This document shows, one piece after another, positions 1-5,479 of a stretch of 6,520 nucleotides of DNA. The first letter of the stretch is position 1; the number at the start of each line of letters is the position of its first letter. Location of the stretch: assembly GCA_031264605.1 (NCBI GenBank), contig JAISDQ010000285.1, forward strand, positions 1 to 6,520, in the 5' to 3' direction. The stretch is from Synergistaceae bacterium. GTDB taxonomy: Bacteria; Synergistota; Synergistia; Synergistales; Synergistaceae. The notes under the pieces are model-generated. The model was given only the letters and a program-made list of their open reading frames with translations. It was not told the DNA's origin and made no database searches. The position numbers were made by a program, and so were the translations under genes.

Positions 1-306
1 GATATAAAAATAGACTGCGGCGGAATCGGGGCTTCGGCCGCGCTCTCCAGGGGACAGGGCAGAAAGCTCGCCGCGGCTTTGATACTCGCCTCGGCTCAGG
101 TTGTCGAACGATGCCTCGCCAGAAAACCCGTTCTCCTGTTCGATGAAATATACTCGGAATTGGACGCCGAAGGAAGGGAATACGTGATAGAAGCCCTCGT
201 TTCCACCGGCTGCCAAGTTTTCGCCTCTACGGCGGAGGCTTCGCCGCGCGACGGTTTTGAAATATTTAAAATGAGGAATGGAAGGTTTTCGAAATATGAG
301 GCCTGA
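1..306 (+). CDS. recF: RecF, DNA replication/repair ATPase, C-terminal 101 residues (5' end cut by window)
   Basis: The reading frame is open from base 1 and stops at 304-306. It encodes the C-terminal part of an SMC/ABC-type ATPase. Visible residues 15-19 read LSRGQ, the ABC signature region of RecF. Residues 43-49 read PVLLFDE, a Walker B strand with catalytic Asp48 and Glu49, and residues 52-55 read SELD, the D-loop. The spacing and the trailing QVFAST strand match RecF, whose usual motifs are SRGQ and LDDVxSELD. RecF binds gapped DNA in the cytoplasm and helps RecO and RecR load RecA. The fragment is short for a family of roughly 330-370 residues only because the window begins inside the gene. 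The stop overlaps the chosen mnmG start by 11 bases, so the two are probably translated from one message. Another SMC-like ATPase is possible, but the motif spelling and neighbours favour RecF. Confidence 0.88.
   Translation, partial: DIKIDCGGIGASAALSRGQGRKLAAALILASAQVVERCLARKPVLLFDEIYSELDAEGREYVIEALVSTGCQVFASTAEASPRDGFEIFKMRNGRFSKYEA
280..285 (+). promoter_or_regulatory. Ribosome binding site deciding the mnmG start
   Basis: GGAAGG lies inside the end of recF, 10 bases before ATG 296. It overlaps the alternative ATG at 278 and therefore cannot serve it, which makes 296 the better start and places mnmG translation within the recF message. Confidence 0.6.
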
Positions 307-2176
307 TAACGATTTCGACGTGATAGTAGTCGGGGGGGGACATTCGGGCTGCGAAGCGGCTCTCGCCGCTTCCAGAATGGGTTGCCTCACTCTTCTTCTG
401 AACCATAACCTGGACAATATGGCGTTGATGCCTTGCAATCCGGCAATTGGCGGCCCGGCAAAGGGCAACCTGGTCAGGGAACTGGACGCGCTTGGAGGGG
501 AACAGGCCGCGGCGGCCGACGCCGCAACGCTTCACCTCAGATGGCTCAACACGTCGAAAGGTTACGCGGTTCGGACCCTGCGCGCCCAATGCGACCTGCG
601 GGATTACGGCGCTCATTACACGCGCGCTCTGGCGTCAGTTCCGAAATTGCGCGTATATCAGGGCATGGTCAAAGAAGTAGCCGTCGATTCCGGACGTGTG
701 ACCGGCGTAGTCACCCTTGCCGGGGAAAAATTCGGCGCGAAATGCGTGGTCATCGCTTCGGGCACTTACATGCGCGGACTCGTCCACATGGGCATGGTCA
801 GTTTTCCCTCCGGCCCTCTCGGCCAGATGCCGTCGCGCTTTGGATTTTCGGAGTCGCTGATGGCCGCGGGGTTGGAATTGAAGCGTTTTCGCACCGACAC
901 TACGCCGAGAATCTGCAAGTACAGCGTCGACTGGGATTCGCTCGAAATTCAGGAGAGCGATCCCGAACCCGAGTCTTTTTCGCACTGGGGCGAGAAACGC
1001 GCTTACAGCGGGCATTTTTGCGCGCGCACCAGAACCTCGGCCGTAACCCACGACATACTGAAGGCCGCGCTCGGAAGATCGCCGCTCGCGACGCGCGGAA
1101 TCGAGGTGAAAGGGCCGCGCTACTGCCCATCCCTGGACGACAAGATAATGAAGTTTCCCGACAAGGAATCCCACCCGATATTTCTGGAACCTGTGGGACG
1201 CAATAGCCGGGAGATATACATGCAGAATTTTTCGACCTACATGCCGCCCGACGTTCAGCTCGAGATAATACGCACGCTTCCCGGATGCGCGCGCGCGCTC
1301 ATGCTGAAGCCGGGTTACGGCATCGAATACGATTACGTGACGCCCACGCAGCTCGAGCCGTGGATGGAGACGAGAGCCGTGAAGGGGCTTTTCTGCTCCG
1401 GCCAGATATGCGGAACGTCGGGCTACGAGGAGGCCGCGGCACAGGGATTTATGGCCGGGGTGAACGCGGCGGCGCTGTGCCTCGGGCGGCCGCCGATAGT
1501 GCTGGGACGTGATCAGGCCTACATCGGTGTTCTGATAGACGACTTGACCACGAGAGGAACCGACGAACCATACAGGATGCTGCCCAGCCGTTGCGAACAC
1601 AGGCTCGTCATGAGGCACGACAACGCTCTCGAAAGGCTCTGTCCCATCGGCCGCGAGTTGGGGCTGATAAGCGACGAGAAATGGGCTGCCTTCGAACGCA
1701 AGCGCGAAAAAATATCGTCGGCGAGAATCATGCTCGGGGAGACGAGGATTCCCGCCAGCGAAGGCGTCAATTCGACGTTGAGGGAACTCGGATCTTCACC
1801 CCTGTCCGAACCGATAGCGGCCATCGAGCTGTTGCGCCGTCCCGAGGTAAAATGCGGCGATCTTTTTGCGCTCTCGGGCGTCGAAATCGACGCGGAGACA
1901 GGCGCCGCGCTCGAAATAGAGGCAAAGTACGCGGGATACGCCGAGAGGGAAAACAGGCGCGTGAGACGGCTCGCCACGATGGAATCGCTTCGGATACCGG
2001 GCAGGATCGTTTACTCGAAAATCACCGGTCTCTCGGCCGAATCCGCGGAAAAGCTCTCCCGCGTTTCGCCCCGCACTTTGGGGCAGGCTTCGAGAGTGCC
2101 CGGAGTGAATAACGTCGACATACAGCTATTGCAGATCGCGATAGAGAACGACCGGAGAGAGGCGAACGGAGCGTGA
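296..2176 (+). CDS. mnmG: MnmG (GidA), tRNA uridine-34 5-carboxymethylaminomethyl modification FAD enzyme
   Basis: This 626-residue protein has the length and motif order of MnmG, which with the GTPase MnmE builds the cmnm5 group on wobble uridine 34 of certain tRNAs, using FAD and a folate one-carbon donor. The FAD-binding loop GGGHSG is at residues 13-18. CNPAIGG begins at Cys47 and PRYCPS contains Cys277; these fall on the same numbers as the two essential cysteines of the E. coli enzyme. Further motifs are an NTSKGYAVRTLRAQ-type segment, QICGTSGYEEAAAQG, and the C-terminal helical MnmE/tRNA-binding region with KYAGY and TLGQASRVPGV. I chose ATG 296 rather than in-frame ATG 278 because GGAAGG (280-285) sits 10 bases upstream and because the cysteine numbering then agrees. 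The gene overlaps recF by 11 bases and the next gene by 4. Residues 199-205 (RTDTTPR) and 430-435 (PSRCEH) depart from the commonest family spelling. Confidence 0.96.
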   Translation: MRPDNDFDVIVVGGGHSGCEAALAASRMGCLTLLLNHNLDNMALMPCNPAIGGPAKGNLVRELDALGGEQAAAADAATLHLRWLNTSKGYAVRTLRAQCDLRDYGAHYTRALASVPKLRVYQGMVKEVAVDSGRVTGVVTLAGEKFGAKCVVIASGTYMRGLVHMGMVSFPSGPLGQMPSRFGFSESLMAAGLELKRFRTDTTPRICKYSVDWDSLEIQESDPEPESFSHWGEKRAYSGHFCARTRTSAVTHDILKAALGRSPLATRGIEVKGPRYCPSLDDKIMKFPDKESHPIFLEPVGRNSREIYMQNFSTYMPPDVQLEIIRTLPGCARALMLKPGYGIEYDYVTPTQLEPWMETRAVKGLFCSGQICGTSGYEEAAAQGFMAGVNAAALCLGRPPIVLGRDQAYIGVLIDDLTTRGTDEPYRMLPSRCEHRLVMRHDNALERLCPIGRELGLISDEKWAAFERKREKISSARIMLGETRIPASEGVNSTLRELGSSPLSEPIAAIELLRRPEVKCGDLFALSGVEIDAETGAALEIEAKYAGYAERENRRVRRLATMESLRIPGRIVYSKITGLSAESAEKLSRVSPRTLGQASRVPGVNNVDIQLLQIAIENDRREANGA

Positions 2177-2655
2177 GGCGCAAAGGAGGGGGCCTGAAAT
2201 CCGTATATGAAGAACTCGGTTCATACGGGAATTTTTTTGGCCTGTGCGCGGATTTAGCCTCGGTGGAAAATAACTGGCCGTCGATTGCGGGAGACGCCCT
2301 GGCGCGCCGAAGCTCGCCGCGCTCTTTCGAGGACGGCGTGCTTGTCGTGGTCGTTGAAAATAAACTTGTCCAGCAGGATATCAATTTCAGGAAAAGCGCG
2401 ATAATGAGAGAAATAAATTCGCACACCGTTTTGGCGTTGAAGGACATAAAGACGGAAGTGGGCCCGCCGCTCAAAAAAACGGCGGCGCGCAGCGGAGTAA
2501 AAAAACGTAAGAAGCGGGCGCCGCCGGCCGCGAAGGGCCCGGAACTCGAACGCGTGAAAAACGAAATCATGGAACGTCATCCCGCCTTGGGCGAAGAACT
2601 GGCCGCGGCGATAGCGCGATGCCGCGCTTCGGGATATAAAGCGCGCCAGAGGTGA
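2173..2655 (+). CDS. DUF721 / DciA-like protein, probable replicative helicase-loading factor
   Basis: A 160-residue protein with the DUF721 pattern in its N-terminal half: a tryptophan (Trp35) followed by PSIAG and a short helix, then SFEDGVLVVVVENK (about residues 51-64), a glycine-turn and beta-strand pair, and then a helix ending near INSHT. A basic linker rich in Lys, Arg, Pro and Ala follows (about residues 96-118), then a helical C-terminus. Proteins with this domain next to dnaA, dnaN or recF include DciA, which helps load the replicative helicase DnaB in bacteria lacking DnaC. The role here is inferred from fold pattern and position. The GTG start overlaps the mnmG stop as GTGA, typical of translational coupling, and GGAGAGAGG (2154-2162) lies 10 bases upstream. 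A purine run AAAGGAGGGGG at 2182-2192, just inside the gene, could instead serve an in-frame CTG at 2194, so the start is less certain than the gene. Confidence 0.72.
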   Translation: MRRKGGGLKSVYEELGSYGNFFGLCADLASVENNWPSIAGDALARRSSPRSFEDGVLVVVVENKLVQQDINFRKSAIMREINSHTVLALKDIKTEVGPPLKKTAARSGVKKRKKRAPPAAKGPELERVKNEIMERHPALGEELAAAIARCRASGYKARQR

Positions 2656-2660
2656 TTGTG

Positions 2661-2669
2661 TGCTATACT
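2661..2669 (+). promoter_or_regulatory. Extended -10 promoter for the NPD-family/LplT-like gene pair
   Basis: TGCTATACT is an extended -10 element (TG, one base, then TATACT at 2664-2669) six bases after the DUF721 stop codon. No good -35 hexamer sits 16-18 bases upstream, which is tolerated when the TG extension is present. Transcription would start near 2676, exactly where the leader dyad begins. It separates the NPD-family gene from the recF cluster as a new transcription unit, although read-through is possible because no terminator is seen between them. Confidence 0.5.
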
Positions 2670-2675
2670 TAGCGC

Positions 2676-2718
2676 GTTCTTCATTCTCGGCGAACCGATG
2701 CCGACGCGCGTGAAGAAC
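2676..2718 (+). promoter_or_regulatory. Two-tier stem-loop in the 5' leader of the NPD-family gene
   Basis: GTTCTTCA (2676-2683) pairs perfectly with TGAAGAAC (2711-2718). Inside it TCGGC (2687-2691) pairs with GCCGA (2700-2704) around an 8-base loop. The structure would begin at about the first transcribed base and end three bases before the ribosome binding site AGAAGGAG (2721-2728). It could protect the 5' end of the message or affect ribosome access. No T-run follows, so it is not a terminator. I do not recognise it as a known riboswitch class. Confidence 0.45.
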
Positions 2719-2720
2719 AA

Positions 2721-2741
2721 AGAAGGAGCAGTGATCTGTTG
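2721..2741 (+). promoter_or_regulatory. Ribosome binding site supporting a TTG start
   Basis: AAGGAG (2723-2728) is 10 bases upstream of TTG 2739. The nearby GTG at 2731 is out of frame, and the next in-frame ATG at 2754 would be 25 bases from the purine run, too far. The TTG start is therefore preferred. Confidence 0.6.
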
Positions 2742-3806
2742 GCGAATTTACCAATGCTCAAAATAGGCGCGCATACGCCAAGATACCCGATAATACAGGG
2801 CGGCATGGGGGTCAAGGTATCCAGTTCCCGCCTCGCGGGCGCGGTCGCCGCGAACGGCGGTATAGGAACCATCGCGAGCGTTGGATTGGCGTGCGACCAC
2901 CCTCTTTTCGACGGGAAAAATTATTTCGATGTAAATGAAATCGCGATGAGCGAGGCGGTCAAAGCGGCCAGGGCAAGCGCGCCCGCGGGAGTGATCGCCG
3001 TGAACTGTATGACGGCGCTGACCGACTACGACAGGCAGGTAAAAAGCGCCTGCAGGGCCGGGGTGGATATCATCTTCTCCGGCGCCGGATTGCCGACGAA
3101 ATTGCCCGAATACACGAAGGATTTCCCCGGCGTGGCGCTGGTCCCGATCGTCAGTTCAGTGAGGGCGGCCGATCTCGTGATCCGCAAATGGAAGAGGCAG
3201 TACGACAGGCTGCCGGACGCGATCGTGGTCGAGACTCCCCTTTACGCCGGGGGCCATCTTGGGGCGACGAGGATGGAGCATGTTACGGACGGGGCTTTTT
3301 CGCTCGAACATGTGATTCCTGAACTGGTGAAGTATCTGGAGGATAACTTCGACGCCGATATACCGGTGGTAGGAGCGGGCGGAGTTTGGGACCGCGCGGA
3401 CATGGACGGGATATTCGCCCTGGGCGCGAGAGGAGTCCAAATGGGGACCCGTTTCGTGTGCACCGCGGAGTGCGACGCGTCCGACAGGTTCAAACAGGCT
3501 TATATCGACGCCAGGAAAGAAGACATAACAGTGATAATGAGCCCTGTCGGAATTCCGGGCAGGGCGCTGAAGACGCCTTTCGTGGAAAAATACATGTCCG
3601 GCGAGGCGCTCAGCAAGCCGTGCATGGCGGCTTGCCTGTCGCATTGCAAATATCTGGAGAACGGAGAGACGTTCTGCATAGCCCACGCTTTGGTAGACGC
3701 TTATCTCGGCGATTGGGAGAACGGTCTTTTCTTTGCCGGAAGCAACGCGTGGAGGTGCTCCAAAATAGACACGGTGGCGGGGATGTTCGAAGAACTCGCC
3801 GGGTGA
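2739..3806 (+). CDS. Nitronate monooxygenase / FabK-like FMN oxidoreductase with C-terminal cysteine motif
   Basis: A 355-residue TIM-barrel flavoprotein of the 2-nitropropane dioxygenase superfamily, which binds FMN. The N-terminal strand YPIIQGGMGVKVS carries Gln20-Gly24. The AVAANGGIGTIAS segment follows, then GVIAVNCM, and YAGGHLG with His173 at the position of the usual catalytic histidine. The phosphate-binding GAGGV loop starts at Gly212, followed by GVQMGTRF (Met235-Arg238). Members either oxidise alkyl nitronates or reduce enoyl-ACP (FabK), and many annotated members have no tested substrate; I cannot choose from sequence. The C-terminus has Cys295, Cys299, Cys303 and Cys313 (CX3CX3CX9C) followed by FAGSNAWRC, an arrangement I recall from an anaerobe subgroup and not from classical NMO. 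It could bind a metal or an Fe-S cluster, which is inference. TTG start chosen from the ribosome binding site spacing. No signal peptide; cytoplasmic. The transporter gene follows 15 bases downstream. Confidence 0.85.
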   Translation: MANLPMLKIGAHTPRYPIIQGGMGVKVSSSRLAGAVAANGGIGTIASVGLACDHPLFDGKNYFDVNEIAMSEAVKAARASAPAGVIAVNCMTALTDYDRQVKSACRAGVDIIFSGAGLPTKLPEYTKDFPGVALVPIVSSVRAADLVIRKWKRQYDRLPDAIVVETPLYAGGHLGATRMEHVTDGAFSLEHVIPELVKYLEDNFDADIPVVGAGGVWDRADMDGIFALGARGVQMGTRFVCTAECDASDRFKQAYIDARKEDITVIMSPVGIPGRALKTPFVEKYMSGEALSKPCMAACLSHCKYLENGETFCIAHALVDAYLGDWENGLFFAGSNAWRCSKIDTVAGMFEELAG

Positions 3807-3821
3807 GCGAGCGGAAATATC

Positions 3822-5138
3822 GTGAAAAAAAGCCAGTTTTCTCTCTTTAAATCCCGAAAATTCATGCCCCTTTTCATGACTATGTTCCTGGGGGCGTTCA
3901 ACGATAATTTCTTCAAGAGCGCCATGGTCATACTGATAACTTACCGGCTGGCCGACGAGTCCGGTATCGACGCGCGCATCGCCGTCACCGCCGCGGCGGG
4001 GGTTTTTATTTTGCCTTTCGTGCTCTTTTCGGCTATCGCGGGGCAAATGGCCGATAAATACGAACGCTCGTCGTTGGTCCGGAAGGTCAAGATATTGGAA
4101 ATAGCCGTGATGGGCGGAGCCGCGATCGGATTCTACTCCGGCAGCGTGTGGCTACTGATGGTGATACTGTTTCTCATGGGGGCGCAGAGCACCCTGTTCG
4201 GGCCTCTGAAATACAGCATCCTGCCCCAGCATCTCGAGACGGGCGAACTGATAGGCGCCAACGCCCTCGTCGAAATGGGGACGTTTTTGGCCATACTGCT
4301 CGGCACAATATTCGGAGGCGTTTTCGTCCTCGGGGAATGGGGACTGACCACGGTCAGCGTTCTGGTGGTCGGCATAGCGGTTCTGGGTTGGGCCGCCAGT
4401 TTGTTCATTCCCCCGACGCGGGTCATCGACCCGTTCCGCGAGTTTCGGTTCAACATCTTCAGGGAGACGTGGAAACTGATGAAAGACGTCTGGCCGCGGC
4501 GCGACATATTCCTCTCGATAATAGCTATATCCTGGTTTTACTTCGTCGGCGCGATGTTCCTGTCGCAGTTTCCGACTTACGCCAAGATAGTCATAGGCGC
4601 TGACGAAATGGTGGCCACCATGTTTCTCACCGTTTTTTCGGTCGGCATCGGCGCGGGGTCGCTTGCCTGCAACGGATTGCTGAAAGGCGAGGTCTCGGGG
4701 AAATATGTTCCGTGGGCGGCTTTGGGAATTGCCGCTTCGAGCGTGCTGCTTTATTTCACCAGCATCCGCGGGGCTGTGGCGGAGGGCGGCGCGCTGACGA
4801 CCGTCGGTCAGTTCGTCCGTTCTCCGCAAAACATAGCGGTTTTGGCATGTCTTCTCGCGATATCGTTCTTCGGAGGGCTCTATATCGTGCCGCTGTACGC
4901 CATCATCCAGAGCAGAAGCGGCGAGGATAAACTCGCCGGGGTGACGGCATGCTGCAATATAACGGATTCGGCGTTCATGGTGGCTTCGTCCCTGGCGGCC
5001 GCCGCGATGCTGCGCGCCGGTTTCACGATACCGCAGATTTTCCTGGTCACGGCGGCGCTAACCATAGTAGCGTCCTTCGTGATAAGGGCGGCGGTGCGGG
5101 AGCAAATGCAGAAAAACAAGGAAATCTCTCAGGAATGA
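3822..5138 (+). CDS. Major facilitator transporter, LplT (lysophospholipid flippase)-like
   Basis: A 438-residue integral membrane protein made almost entirely of hydrophobic segments, consistent with 12 transmembrane helices. It opens with KKSQFSLFKSRKFMPLF and a first helix containing LGAFNDNFFKSA (Gly24-Asn29 in the core), the hallmark N-terminus of the LplT branch. The loop 2-3 motif A reads GQMADKYER from Gly74. A later STLFGPLKYSILP segment is also typical of LplT. E. coli LplT (397 residues) flips lysophospholipids inward across the inner membrane so the acyltransferase Aas can re-acylate them. That function is inferred here, since no plsC- or aas-like gene is adjacent and the protein is not fused to one. 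The GTG start at 3822 has only a weak purine site (GCGGAA, 3811-3816) and lies 15 bases after the previous stop, suggesting co-transcription and perhaps re-initiation. Confidence 0.8.
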   Translation: MKKSQFSLFKSRKFMPLFMTMFLGAFNDNFFKSAMVILITYRLADESGIDARIAVTAAAGVFILPFVLFSAIAGQMADKYERSSLVRKVKILEIAVMGGAAIGFYSGSVWLLMVILFLMGAQSTLFGPLKYSILPQHLETGELIGANALVEMGTFLAILLGTIFGGVFVLGEWGLTTVSVLVVGIAVLGWAASLFIPPTRVIDPFREFRFNIFRETWKLMKDVWPRRDIFLSIIAISWFYFVGAMFLSQFPTYAKIVIGADEMVATMFLTVFSVGIGAGSLACNGLLKGEVSGKYVPWAALGIAASSVLLYFTSIRGAVAEGGALTTVGQFVRSPQNIAVLACLLAISFFGGLYIVPLYAIIQSRSGEDKLAGVTACCNITDSAFMVASSLAAAAMLRAGFTIPQIFLVTAALTIVASFVIRAAVREQMQKNKEISQE

Positions 5139-5202
5139 CATAAAACCTGATCTTATGAAAGAAAAGGACAAAAAATTCTCGAATTGCTAAAACTGTACGG
5201 GG

Positions 5203-5243
5203 ACAATAAAAAAAGCCTTCCGCTCGAAAAGTCATGAAGGCTT
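5203..5243 (-). terminator. Rho-independent terminator of the interrupted tRNA-Gly gene
   Basis: Read on the minus strand, AAGCCTTC (from 5243) pairs with GAAGGCTT (ending 5213) over 8 bases around a 15-base loop, and the 3' arm runs straight into a T-tract, the complement of the A-run at 5208-5214. It starts 8 bases past the CCA of the tRNA fragment, so it was probably the terminator of the intact tRNA transcript. On the plus strand no T-run follows the stem, so it is a poor terminator for the transporter gene. Confidence 0.8.
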
Positions 5244-5251
5244 GGTGTCAG

Positions 5252-5301
5252 TGGAGCGGAAAACGGGATTCGAACCCGCGACCTACGGCTTGGAAGTCCG
5301 T
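5252..5301 (-). pseudogene. 3' half of tRNA-Gly(TCC), interrupted in the anticodon arm; attachment-site junction
   Basis: On the minus strand the sequence reads, in order: anticodon loop CTTCCAA (5296-5290; anticodon TCC at 5294-5292), 3' anticodon stem GCCGT, variable loop AGGTC, T-arm GCGGG / TTCGAAT / CCCGT, 3' acceptor strand TTTCCGC, discriminator T, and an encoded CCA ending at 5252. All of these spacings are canonical. The 5' half is absent: the minus-strand sequence upstream has no GCGGAAA acceptor partner and no D-arm at the required distance. The 5' anticodon strand ACGGA (5301-5297) pairs with GCCGT at only four of five positions. With an integrase gene just beyond, this is best read as the displaced chromosomal 3' end left by integration; it cannot fold into a working tRNA. 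Confidence 0.85.
5285..5301. other. Probable integrase crossover core (att core) in the anticodon stem-loop
   Basis: On the plus strand ACGGC, a 7-base spacer TTGGAAG, and TCCGT form an imperfect inverted repeat with 4 of 5 pairs. Tyrosine integrases that target tRNA anticodon arms use the stem as inverted core-binding sites and the 7-base loop as the strand-exchange overlap. The mismatch lies on the element side (5297), consistent with that arm coming from the element's attP. The exact cleavage points are inferred. Confidence 0.5.
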
Positions 5302-5413
5302 TTATCGCCACTTTCCTAACCCTCTAATAGACTACATCAAATACCAATAATATCACTAATAACAATAATCGATACGATTGTTTTAGTTCGTGCTTTTTCG
5401 TTCTTTGCTCAAG

Positions 5414-5422
5414 TGGTATACT
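5414..5422 (+). promoter_or_regulatory. Extended -10 promoter candidate for the integrase gene
   Basis: TGGTATACT is a TG-extended -10 element (TATACT at 5417-5422), 57 bases before the integrase ATG. The region about 17 bases upstream is T-rich with no proper -35. The predicted start of transcription, near 5429, falls on the first TGTTAGAAC repeat. Confidence 0.42.
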
Positions 5423-5427
5423 TTTTT

Positions 5428-5447
5428 TGTTAGAACTGTGTTAGAAC
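5428..5447 (+). repeat. Tandem 9-base repeat TGTTAGAAC x2, possible operator or arm-type site
   Basis: TGTTAGAAC occurs exactly at 5428-5436 and 5439-5447. The 11-base period places both copies on the same face of the helix. They sit at the predicted transcription start of int, where a bound repressor, or the integrase itself through its N-terminal arm-binding domain, could shut the promoter off. A degenerate relative (8 of 11 bases) is at 5380-5390. Confidence 0.45.
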
Positions 5448-5479
5448 GAAAATCGCCATACGAAAAAGGGGACTTTGAT

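Larger units (their letters stand above)
5302..5479. other. AT-rich element end between att core and integrase gene
   Basis: This non-coding stretch is much richer in A+T than the chromosome to its left. It contains CAATAAT twice (5345-5351 and 5363-5369, 18 bases apart) and a small dyad AATCG-ATA-CGATT (5367-5379), followed by the promoter-like sequence and the paired TGTTAGAAC repeats listed separately. Its position, between the crossover core and int, is where arm-type integrase sites and bending-protein sites are usually found. I did not find a clear IHF consensus. The rest of the 5139-5479 gap holds only the terminator and tRNA fragment; 5139-5202 shows nothing convincing. Confidence 0.4.

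Noticed and set aside
278..295. Upstream in-frame ATG at 278 as the mnmG start
   Set aside because: It would overlap its own only good ribosome binding site and shift the catalytic cysteines off the E. coli numbering; ATG 296 fits better.
635..1618. Long minus-strand open frame of 327 codons opposite mnmG
   Set aside because: It mirrors the codon structure of a clear mnmG gene, its translation looks like no protein family, and it has no independent start signals.
3156..4046. Minus-strand open frame of 296 codons across the NPD-family and transporter genes
   Set aside because: It crosses two well-supported genes and their junction, with an Arg/His-rich composition typical of an antisense shadow in GC-rich DNA.
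5213..5243. Terminator for the plus-strand transporter gene
   Set aside because: The stem is followed on the plus strand by GGTGTC and not by a T-run; the T-tract is on the minus-strand side only.
5252..5330. A complete tRNA gene on the minus strand
   Set aside because: No acceptor partner GCGGAAA and no D-arm occur at the required distance upstream of the anticodon loop; one anticodon stem pair is also broken.
5345..5379. AT-rich CAATAAT repeats as a CRISPR or replication-origin iteron array
   Set aside because: Only two 7-base copies in AT-rich sequence, with no regular spacing or longer unit; they are noted only as part of the element end.
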